Below, piece by piece: positions 1 to 5,211 of a DNA stretch of 14,208 nucleotides (position 1 is its first letter; every line of letters begins with the position of its first letter). The translations under genes were made by a program, and so were the position numbers. The DNA is from JBHGYD01 sp041920415 (GTDB lineage: Bacteria; Bacillota; Bacilli; Bacillales; Anoxybacillaceae): contig JBHGYD010000045.1 of NCBI GenBank assembly GCA_041920415.1, positions 1 to 14,208 on the forward strand, in the 5' to 3' direction. Below the pieces are notes generated by a model. That model did not search any database. It was not told the DNA's origin and saw nothing but the letters and a program-made list of their open reading frames with translations.

Positions 1-39
1 TTTCGCTTTGTTTGTTGTAAAATGAAAGTGCTCTTGCAT
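1..39 (-). CDS. Transposase, N-terminal 13 codons (runs off the left edge)
   Basis: An ATG at 39-37 is preceded by AAAGGAG (53-47) at 7 nt and opens a frame reading MQEHFHFTTNKAK that leaves the window. I infer a transposase from the setting: a strong start facing outward with two inverted repeats covering its start region, as in insertion sequences. The family cannot be named from 13 residues. It differs from the element at the right edge, whose protein begins MNRLPH. Confidence 0.5.
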   Translation of the reverse strand, partial: MQEHFHFTTNKAK

Positions 40-99
40 GATGATTCTCCTTTGAAATGTAGGTTGGCACTTTCATTTTAAAGGGATTTTCCATGCAAG
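18..99 (-). promoter_or_regulatory. Two inverted repeats masking the transposase start
   Basis: A perfect 14-bp inverted repeat pairs 18-31 with 67-80, and a perfect 8-bp repeat pairs 33-40 with 92-99. In a minus-strand transcript entering from the right, the first places the ribosome binding site and ATG in a hairpin loop with its distal arm inside codons 3-8. The second pairs directly with the start codon. The two cross each other, so they are alternatives or a pseudoknot. Such structures in insertion sequences block translation from read-through transcripts; that role is inferred here. Confidence 0.6.
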
Positions 100-154
100 G
101 GCTATTTTTATGTCTCGTGGGCTTTATCTAGCACCACGGGTATAATTATTATTT

Positions 155-211
155 TTATATGCCATTGAATTCTGCTTCAGTCAAAGGTGTATGAAATTTC
201 CTCAAACTCAT
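155..211 (-). pseudogene. Short ORF, possibly a gene cut by the left mobile element
   Basis: ATG at 211 follows an AAGGAAGG-like ribosome binding site (226-219) and encodes MSLRKFHTPLTEAEFNGI before a TAA at 157-155. The stop lies in the AT-rich stretch next to a small hairpin (116-120 with 134-138) that may mark the end of the left element. The simplest reading is a gene whose 5' end survives and whose remainder was displaced by the insertion. I do not recognise the peptide, and it could also be a chance ORF. Confidence 0.3.
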
Positions 212-234
212 GTTTACACCTTCCTTGAAACAAT

Positions 235-298
235 GTGACTCCAGAAAGAATTATTTTTGATTCGCTATTGAATCCAAGAATAATTCTGTCACTTTTTT
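235..298 (+). terminator. Rho-independent terminator, plus strand
   Basis: A long interrupted stem (GTGAC 235-239 with GTCAC 288-292, AGAATTATT 247-255 with AATAATTCT 279-287, GATTC 259-263 with GAATC 270-274) is followed by six T at 293-298. No intact plus-strand gene precedes it, so the gene it served is probably lost. It also lies just past the stop of the minus-strand GNAT gene, where the hairpin could act without a T tract. Confidence 0.6.
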
Positions 299-335
299 AT
301 ATATACAAAGCAATTCCATAATCTAAAAGTAATTC

Positions 336-827
336 TCAATCTATACCTACAATTTGACTGCGACGTTCAAGTAATACCACATCACGCCATACCCCATTTA
401 ACTTTCCTATACGTTTTCTTATACCGACTTCACGAAATCCAACACTTTGATGTAAACGTAAACTTGGTATGTTTTCAGGGAAAATCCCCGCATTTAATGT
501 CCAAAATCCTTTTGCCTCTGATTCTTGGATTATGGCTTGTAGAAGTTGTTTTCCCACTCCTTTTCCTCGACTCACATCTCGGATATATACATTCACCTCC
601 CCCACCCCTTCATACACGCAGCGATCCGATACTTTACTTATTTTACACCAGCCTTGAATGCCTTCTTCGTCTTCAGCGACTAAACATAAATTTGCAGCAA
701 TGGTTGATTCCCATTTTTCGAACGATGGCGCTGTCGTTTCAAACGTTGCTTGTCCTGTCGCCATTCCTTGCTCGTAAATTTCCTTCACTTGCAACCAATC
801 CTCTTTCCGAAAACTGCGAATGTTCAT
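336..827 (-). CDS. GNAT-family N-acetyltransferase (phosphinothricin acetyltransferase-like)
   Basis: This 163-residue protein should transfer an acetyl group from acetyl-CoA to a small amine such as an amino-acid analogue, in the cytoplasm. The acetyl-CoA loop is RGKGVG at residues 87-92 after the beta strand EVNVYIRD. ENIPSLRLHQSVGF (118-131) and the C-terminal GVWRDVVLLERR pattern are typical of the PAT/YwnH subgroup. A GTG at 839 is in frame, but the ribosome binding site AAGGAG (844-839) overlaps it, so the ATG at 827 is the better start. A TATAAT hexamer lies at 874-869 without a clear -35. The gene stands alone. The substrate cannot be told from sequence; family assignment is firm. Confidence 0.88.
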   Translation of the reverse strand: MNIRSFRKEDWLQVKEIYEQGMATGQATFETTAPSFEKWESTIAANLCLVAEDEEGIQGWCKISKVSDRCVYEGVGEVNVYIRDVSRGKGVGKQLLQAIIQESEAKGFWTLNAGIFPENIPSLRLHQSVGFREVGIRKRIGKLNGVWRDVVLLERRSQIVGID

Positions 828-1095
828 ATTAAAAATCACTCCTTATTTCCATACAGAAAAGGTGTTTAATTATAAATGTTTAATTCTGATTGAGCTAAAG
901 GACAGTTTAATTGCATAAGGGGTAACATCAGGAAAACGTAGATTTACAACGTTAAGCATTATTTCCGAATGTCTATCTGTTTCTATCTGTTATTTGGATT
1001 AAAACTGTTAAGGGAGTATTTAATATAATAGGTAATTAGCGTGATTTTTTTGTCACAATGTATTTGTCATTAAACAACTTTTCGTAAGTTCTTGT

Positions 1096-1578
1096 TTATT
1101 TTACTGGTATCCAGATTTCAGAATAACAATCAAGGCTGGAGGGATCTTCGTCTGTATATACTTCTAATGCTGGTGTGCCTGCATGTTCATAACCACTGGA
1201 TGGAAACCATTCTGAAAAAATTTGTTTCCATACTTTCTGCATAGCATCTGGCATCGGCCCGTGAACTTCAAATACGGCCCATTTGGATGCGGGTACTTCA
1301 AATTTCAATAATCCGTCGGGTGTGTCACCATCATATTCTGTGGCTACCCAATAATCCATTACTTGTTTCGACTGTGTATCGCTATTAGAGACACATACAC
1401 CTAGTACACCTTTCATTTGACCATTGTTCAACTTAAATAATAAATCGACTGTTCCATCCTCATTAACTTCATCCCACAGTTTTGGAATACCCACAAGATT
1501 CTCCTCATTGACTAATGAAAATTCTCGCTTGATTCCTACTACTTGAAAACTATCTCTTTCAACAACTTTGTATTTCAT
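1096..1578 (-). CDS. GyrI-like / AraC effector-binding domain protein
   Basis: This is a 160-residue stand-alone small-molecule-binding domain of the kind fused to the C-terminus of AraC- and MerR-type regulators, with no DNA-binding domain. Features seen are the opening MKYKVVERDSFQVVGIKREF strand, the central VPASKWAVFEVHGPMPDAMQ strand-helix, SEWFPSSGYE, and the closing EIWIPVK. B. subtilis YdeE-type proteins have this shape. The frame extends to a GTG at 1602, but AAAGGAG (1593-1587) lies inside that extension 8-9 nt before the ATG at 1578, so that ATG is used. Stand-alone members may bind or hydrolyse xenobiotics or act as sensors; which applies is unknown. No gene is close enough to be co-transcribed. 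Confidence 0.82.
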   Translation of the reverse strand: MKYKVVERDSFQVVGIKREFSLVNEENLVGIPKLWDEVNEDGTVDLLFKLNNGQMKGVLGVCVSNSDTQSKQVMDYWVATEYDGDTPDGLLKFEVPASKWAVFEVHGPMPDAMQKVWKQIFSEWFPSSGYEHAGTPALEVYTDEDPSSLDCYSEIWIPVK

Positions 1579-1599
1579 TGGTTCTGCTCCTTTCAGACT

Positions 1600-1617
1600 C
1601 ACCTGTATAATCAGGTG
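1600..1617. promoter_or_regulatory. Palindrome upstream of the GyrI-like gene
   Basis: CACCTG (1600-1605) and CAGGTG (1612-1617) form a perfect 6-bp inverted repeat separated by TATAAT. It lies about 20 bp before the chosen start codon, where an operator or leader hairpin could act. The 6-bp spacer can also form a loop, so DNA and RNA roles cannot be separated. Confidence 0.3.
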
Positions 1618-1620
1618 GTT

Positions 1621-1908
1621 ATAAGATTTGAGCTTTCCAATAGACTTTCGTGCTTCACTTGATGTATGCCATGTTGCCTACGAAAAGCTTTTGAATGTAT
1701 TCGCTAATGAACTAATGGGTGCGATAATTCATTAAAATTGGAGTTTTTAAACAATTTTATTGTTACTGTTATGAGTGAATTAAGTACAGTTTTACGAATA
1801 TTAAACAACTATTTTAAACACTGTCTGAATAACCGGACGGTGTTATGTGTGTTTATATGTTATGTGTGTTTATAAGAGAAAAATTAAACAACTTAATTGT
1901 CAGTGATC
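1621..1908. other. Non-coding stretch with a hairpin and a 17-bp tandem duplication
   Basis: I find no supported gene here. The stretch holds a hairpin (1818-1827 with 1834-1843, two G-T pairs) and then a perfect tandem duplication of TGTTATGTGTGTTTATA (1841-1857 and 1858-1874). The 11-mer ATTAAACAACT occurs at 1800-1810 and 1883-1893, and also at 1069-1079. The hairpin may be the leftover terminator of a lost gene. Confidence 0.5.
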
Positions 1909-1940
1909 AAAAGGCACTAGGAATCGCCCTAATGCCTTTT
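1909..1940 (-). terminator. Terminator of the permease / small Cys-protein operon
   Basis: A 13-bp stem with one G-T pair joins 1909-1921 and 1928-1940 around a 6-nt loop. It begins 10 nt past the small gene's stop. The ends are AAAA and TTTT, so the T tract is part of the stem and the structure could work in both directions. Confidence 0.75.
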
Positions 1941-1950
1941 CCATGTAAAA

Positions 1951-2103
1951 TTAGCAACACTTACGATTTGTAGATGGGCAGCATTCACTTTCTACAGTGA
2001 CTTTATCTGCAACCTCTTGGTTTTCTTTTACTTCAACAATTTGGATGTCACAGCAACCTTGCTTTTCTTTAGAATTGCCAAATATAATTTTCAAGATGTT
2101 CAT
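1951..2103 (-). CDS. Small cysteine-rich protein with three vicinal CC pairs
   Basis: This 50-residue cytoplasmic protein has an ATG at 2103 and a ribosome binding site AAGGAGG (2118-2112) at 8 nt that overlaps the stop codon of the permease gene, which points to translational coupling. It opens with a hydrophobic patch (MNILKIIFG) and has cysteine pairs at residues 17-18, 41-42 and 49-50, the last at the very C-terminus; the middle is acidic. There is no signal peptide. The pairs suggest binding of a soft metal or trivalent metalloid. Possible roles are delivery to the permease, a sink that protects thiols, or a regulator. I know of no assigned function for such proteins. The frame, start signal, operon position and following terminator all support a real gene. 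Confidence 0.85.
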   Translation of the reverse strand: MNILKIIFGNSKEKQGCCDIQIVEVKENQEVADKVTVESECCPSTNRKCC

Positions 2104-2116
2104 GCGAAATTCCTCC

Positions 2117-2983
2117 TTAAATGATATAGAATAAAAATCCTGATAAAGTCGCCATCGTCATGACAGAACTTACAAACGCAAAGACCAACTTCTTTCTAAA
2201 GATACTGTTTAATAATGTTATCTCCGGTAAGCTTGCCCCTGCTGAGCTAATCATCAGTGCCATGACAGGTCCCAACGCCATGCCTTTTGCAATCAACATT
2301 TGCGAAATTGGAATCATCGTGGAAAGACGGATGTACAAAGGGATTCCGATGATTGCTGCAAGTGGAACAAGCCACCACTTATCACCTCCCATATAGGTTG
2401 AAATCCATTCTGTCGGTACAGCACCATGAATAATGGCTCCAATGCCTGCACCTAAAAGTAAAAATGGATAAACCGTTTTCATTAAGTGAAAGGTTTCCTG
2501 TAAAGCTTCTTTCATGTTTCGTTTCTTTCCGATCTCTACTTCTCCTTTCACCATTACTTGCTTTATTTGATTTTCAAACCCAAGTTTTTCAAGCGTAAAA
2601 CCAATCAGTATGGATAAAATGGTTGTGATAATGGTATAAGAAATCGCTACTTTTACTCCGAGTGTCGCAGCCATGAGTGTCAATATGGTTGGATCCAGCA
2701 CAGGGGAAGCAAATAGAAGAACCATCACAATACCGAAACGGACTTTCTGATTTAATAGCGATATGACAACCGGAATCGTAGAACAGGAACAAAACGGTGT
2801 AACAAAGGCAAAAGCGACAGCAACCAATGCCCCCAATAATGGATGATGCTTTGTTAATAAACTTTGCATTTTATCATAAGGAATATATCCTTCTAAAAAA
2901 TTAATGAGAAACGAAATAGCAACAAACAAAAGAGTTAATTCTAGCGCAATATAGAGAAAGTCTTGAAGAATCGCTATGCTCAT
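2117..2983 (-). CDS. ArsP/DUF318-type permease
   Basis: This is a 288-residue inner-membrane permease with about eight hydrophobic segments in two blocks, separated by a charged cytoplasmic loop around residues 140-165. The family signature TPFCSCSTIPV sits near residues 62-72, with C65 and C67, and the second half carries the matching LSTMIPISQMLIAKG segment. Characterised ArsP proteins export trivalent organoarsenicals and use conserved cysteines; this substrate is not shown here. The length is typical. The start is ATG at 2983 behind AAGGAGAG. Upstream is a copy of the MarR-linked operator (3008-3028), and downstream is the coupled small CC protein. It is most likely an efflux pump for a thiol-reactive metalloid or metal; other metal or sulfur compounds are possible. 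Confidence 0.85.
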   Translation of the reverse strand: MSIAILQDFLYIALELTLLFVAISFLINFLEGYIPYDKMQSLLTKHHPLLGALVAVAFAFVTPFCSCSTIPVVISLLNQKVRFGIVMVLLFASPVLDPTILTLMAATLGVKVAISYTIITTILSILIGFTLEKLGFENQIKQVMVKGEVEIGKKRNMKEALQETFHLMKTVYPFLLLGAGIGAIIHGAVPTEWISTYMGGDKWWLVPLAAIIGIPLYIRLSTMIPISQMLIAKGMALGPVMALMISSAGASLPEITLLNSIFRKKLVFAFVSSVMTMATLSGFLFYII

Positions 2984-3007
2984 TTGTGTTCTCTCCTTAT
3001 TTTGATT

Positions 3008-3028
3008 TTATTTGCAAAATACAACTAT
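3008..3028. promoter_or_regulatory. Candidate MarR operator before the permease
   Basis: TTATTTG-N7-CAACTAT lies about 25 bp before the permease start codon. It matches the site upstream of marR, read on the other strand, at 18 of 21 positions. The arms are an imperfect inverted repeat. Binding between the promoter region and the start codon would repress the permease. A clear -35/-10 pair for the permease is not evident. Confidence 0.65.
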
Positions 3029-3041
3029 TCGCTTAATTAAT

Positions 3042-3065
3042 AGGCAAGCCTTTATACACTTGCCT
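3042..3065 (-). terminator. Weak hairpin after the MarR gene
   Basis: AGGCAAG (3042-3048) pairs with CTTGCCT (3059-3065) directly at the marR stop codon. No T run follows, so partial read-through into the permease gene is likely. Confidence 0.5.
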
Positions 3066-3511
3066 TAAAATAACGGTTTACAACATACGCTTGATTTTGC
3101 CATACATTCGTTTAATAGCTTAATGGAACGTAGAACTGTTTCTTTTTCAAATTCGCTCATATGCGAAAATACTTCATTTAAATACTGATTCATCTCTGTA
3201 TCAATTCTCGTAGCCACGTATTTTCCTTCTGTCGTCAACGATAATATGTGTATACGTCGGTCTTCAGGATATGGTGTTTTCTTGACTAAATTCATTTTAA
3301 CAAGCGTTTGAATTTGCCGGCTAAATGTCGTAATGTCCATAGCAAGAGCGTCAGCCACTTGCTGCATGGACGGTTCTTTTAAACGATCAATTTCGTATAA
3401 AATATGGCTTTGAACAAGAGAAATCTCGATTCCACCGACTGAGCAACAATTTTTGTTTAAAAGACCAAATCGTTTAGTCATCACTTGGAATAGTTCGCGA
3501 ACATTTTCCAT
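3065..3511 (-). CDS. MarR-family regulator with N- and C-terminal CC pairs
   Basis: This is a 148-residue winged-helix repressor. The recognition region is MQQVADALAMDITTFSRQIQTLVKMNLVKKTPYPEDRRIHILSLT (about residues 49-93), with the MarR wing PYPEDRR. The flanking helices form the dimer interface. C22-C23 (KNCCSVGG) lies in the N-terminal part, and C136 and C143-C144 (SVCCKPLF) lie at the C-terminus, close to the positions where dimer helices meet. These pairs could bind As(III), another metal, or an electrophile and release DNA. The frame continues upstream to 3535, but that stretch overlaps the -10 box; ATG at 3511 follows AGAGGTG and is used. It likely represses itself and the permease operon. 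Confidence 0.9.
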   Translation of the reverse strand: MENVRELFQVMTKRFGLLNKNCCSVGGIEISLVQSHILYEIDRLKEPSMQQVADALAMDITTFSRQIQTLVKMNLVKKTPYPEDRRIHILSLTTEGKYVATRIDTEMNQYLNEVFSHMSEFEKETVLRSIKLLNECMAKSSVCCKPLF

Positions 3512-3530
3512 ATTCTCACCTCTTAATGGC

Positions 3531-3562
3531 ATCATATCATATTATTTGTATTTCGCAAATAA
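3531..3562 (-). promoter_or_regulatory. marR promoter overlapped by an operator
   Basis: A -35 TTGCGA (3558-3553), a 16-bp spacer and a -10 TATGAT (3536-3531) face the MarR gene. The inverted repeat TTATTTG-N7-CAAATAA with perfect 7-bp arms covers 3542-3562, so it overlaps the -35 box and most of the spacer. Occupancy would block RNA polymerase and give autorepression. The near copy at 3008-3028 makes this the likely MarR site. Confidence 0.75.
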
Positions 3563-3571
3563 AAATATAAG

Positions 3572-3602
3572 AAAAAACTGCCTATTTTTTCAGCAGTTTT
3601 TA
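3572..3602. terminator. Bidirectional terminator hairpin
   Basis: AAAAACTGC (3573-3581) pairs with GCAGTTTTT (3593-3601), with A and T runs on both sides, so it reads as a terminator on either strand. It separates the marR promoter from the plus-strand fragments to its right. The next stretch, to about 3715, shows nothing I can identify. Confidence 0.65.
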
Positions 3603-3731
3603 AGTAGGACATCTCATCTTCTGCTCCAGAGAAAGTTATCCCGGCTCTCGGCTTTGAATTTTACGAAATCTATTCCATTATTTTCATGATACAATTCTAA
3701 TAAAGAGTATTCATTAAGGAGGAAACAGGAA

Positions 3732-3890
3732 TTGTTAAAACTTATGGATGGAGCAGATTTCTTTGAAAAATTTTTGGAGGATATTGCGGGTGCAAAAAAG
3801 TCAGTTACGATTATCTCTCCATATATTTCGAAAAAGGCAGTGTTAGAAATAATTAATAGTTGGAGGGAATCTTGTGAATCAGACTTTTGA
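3732..3890 (+). pseudogene. Phospholipase D-like protein, N-terminal fragment
   Basis: A perfect AAGGAGG (3716-3722) precedes a TTG at 3732 by 9 nt. The 52-codon frame includes FFEKFLEDIAGAKKSV and TIISPYISKKAVLEII, which is the N-terminal strand-helix of the PLD superfamily (helicase-linked or cardiolipin-synthase-like). No HKD motif is present, because the frame ends at a TGA inside the start of the next gene. The last eight residues (after NSW) probably come from the joined sequence, placing the junction around 3855-3870. This is a truncated gene joined to foreign DNA. Confidence 0.6.
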
Positions 3891-4731
3891 CAAACAACCT
3901 GTTGCGTTTGTTACAGGAGCTTCAAGCGGCTTTGGTTTGCTGACAAGTGTGGCACTTGCCGGCGAAGGCTATCGCGTGCTGGCTTCAATGAGAAATTTGG
4001 ATAACAGAGGACGGCTGGAAGCAGCGGCTAAAGAAGCGGGTGTAACAGAGCGGATTGAGATTGTCCAATTGGATGTGACCGATTTTTCCGCCGCGGAAAC
4101 TGTGATTCAGGATGTGATTCACCGTTACGGACGAATTGATCTGTTGGTGAACAATGCGGGTTATGCAGCGGGCGGCTTCACGGAGGAACTTGCTGTTGAA
4201 GAATGGCGGCAGCAATTTGAAACTAATTTTTTCGGTTTGGTGGCAGTAACGAAAGCTGTTTTGCCATCGATGAGGGAACGCAGAAGCGGCAAGATTGTGA
4301 ATATAAGCAGTATTAGCGGACGAATCGGATTCCCTTCTATGGGACCTTATGTAGCATCCAAGTTTGCGGTGGAAGGATTCAGCGAGTCTTTGCGTTTGGA
4401 GATGCTGCCGTATGGCGTTCATGTAGTTTTAATTGAACCGGGATCCTATAAAACGGATATCTGGTCAAAAGGGTTGGGAGCGGTAACGATCAATCCGAAT
4501 TCTCCTTATGTTAAAGAGATGAAGGCAATTTTGAAATATGTCAATCAAGTTGCCGGCACGGCACCTGCTCCGGATGAAGTGATCCGACAGATTGTGCAAG
4601 TGGCAAAGTCCCCCTCTCCGAAATTGAGGTATCCAGTTGGCAAAGGTGTGAAATTAGGAATTGTCTTGAAAAATGTGCTGCCGTGGAAGTGGTGGGAGCG
4701 GATGATGACAAAACGGTTGTGGGAGAGATAG
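3874..4731 (+). CDS. Short-chain dehydrogenase/reductase (YusZ-like)
   Basis: This 285-residue classical SDR should be an NAD(P)-dependent oxidoreductase acting on an alcohol or carbonyl. The cofactor loop is TGASSGFG (14-21), NNAG is at 93-96, and the catalytic set is N118, S146, Y159 and K163 (YVASK). EPGSYKT follows, as in the B. subtilis YusZ type. It starts at GTG 3874 with GGAGGG at 6 nt. It overlaps the end of the truncated PLD frame and is visibly more G+C-rich than its AT-rich flanks, which suggests separate acquisition. It is the only intact plus-strand gene here. A C-terminal PWKWWERMMTKRLWER segment is basic and aromatic and may contact membrane. The substrate is unknown. Confidence 0.9.
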   Translation: MNQTFDKQPVAFVTGASSGFGLLTSVALAGEGYRVLASMRNLDNRGRLEAAAKEAGVTERIEIVQLDVTDFSAAETVIQDVIHRYGRIDLLVNNAGYAAGGFTEELAVEEWRQQFETNFFGLVAVTKAVLPSMRERRSGKIVNISSISGRIGFPSMGPYVASKFAVEGFSESLRLEMLPYGVHVVLIEPGSYKTDIWSKGLGAVTINPNSPYVKEMKAILKYVNQVAGTAPAPDEVIRQIVQVAKSPSPKLRYPVGKGVKLGIVLKNVLPWKWWERMMTKRLWER

Positions 4732-4827
4732 TGATGCTGGGACTTTAGTTCAAAAATATGGAGGTGAAGAGTCGGAGTTTACGGTTCAATAAAATTACTT
4801 AACTAATGGAGTTCGATAGTTCAATTA

Positions 4828-4856
4828 ACCGCTCTTATTATAGGCGGTATTTCTTT
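4828..4856 (+). terminator. Terminator after the SDR gene
   Basis: ACCGC (4828-4832) pairs with GCGGT (4844-4848), followed by ATTTCTTTT. It is about 100 nt past the SDR stop. The stem is short but the tail is T-rich. The rest of 4732-4948 shows no supported gene. Confidence 0.55.
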
Positions 4857-4948
4857 TGGTCAAAAATCAACAACATACGATAACAGAAACTATTTTAAAA
4901 AAGTCAACTTCTTACGTAAATGAAATTCGCACAATAAGTCACAAAGTA

Positions 4949-4976
4949 AAACGAGCTTGAGATTTCAAGCTCGTTT
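4949..4976 (-). terminator. Terminator of the csoR-copA-copZ operon
   Basis: A perfect 12-bp stem (4949-4960 with 4965-4976) with a 4-nt loop lies 3 nt past the copZ stop codon. A short T-rich tail follows on the minus strand. Confidence 0.85.
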
Positions 4977-4979
4977 ATG

Positions 4980-5183
4980 TTATTTCACATCGTAACCTTG
5001 CTCTTCAATCGCTTCTTTAAGTTTTTCTACACTTACCTTTGTTTCATCATAATCGACATCGACAGTTCCTTCTTGCAAATGAACTTCTACATGTTTTACC
5101 CCATCTAGCTCTTGAAGAGCGTTCGTTACGGCTGCTTTGCAGTGTCCGCAAGTCATTCCTTGTACATGTAATGTAATTGCCAT
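4980..5183 (-). CDS. copZ: Copper chaperone CopZ
   Basis: This 67-residue cytosolic Cu(I) carrier is a single heavy-metal-associated domain that hands copper to the N-terminal domains of CopA. GMTCGHC at residues 9-15 supplies C12 and C15. Length and the ending EEQGYDVK match Bacillus CopZ. Two adjacent ATG codons and a TTG are available; ATG at 5183 is 8 nt from AAGGAGG (5198-5192) and is preferred over 5186 at 5 nt. It is the last gene of the operon, about 28 nt after copA, and is followed by the terminator. The histidine between the cysteines is common in Bacillus CopZ. Confidence 0.95.
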   Translation of the reverse strand: MAITLHVQGMTCGHCKAAVTNALQELDGVKHVEVHLQEGTVDVDYDETKVSVEKLKEAIEEQGYDVK

Positions 5184-5211
5184 CATCAATTCCTCCTTGC
5201 TTGTCTCTACT

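Noticed and set aside
464..832. Plus-strand open frame of 122 codons
   Set aside because: It lies antisense to the GNAT gene, has no ribosome binding site, and its composition follows the opposite strand.
2589..2792. Minus-strand 67-codon frame inside the permease
   Set aside because: It is out of frame with the clearly conserved permease and lacks a start signal.
3985..4422. Minus-strand open frame of 145 codons within the SDR gene
   Set aside because: The SDR has all catalytic residues on the plus strand; this is an antisense shadow.
4733..4792. 19-codon frame after the SDR stop (DAGTLVQKYGGEESEFTVQ)
   Set aside because: It looks coding-like but has no start signal, overlaps the SDR frame upstream and cannot be assigned.
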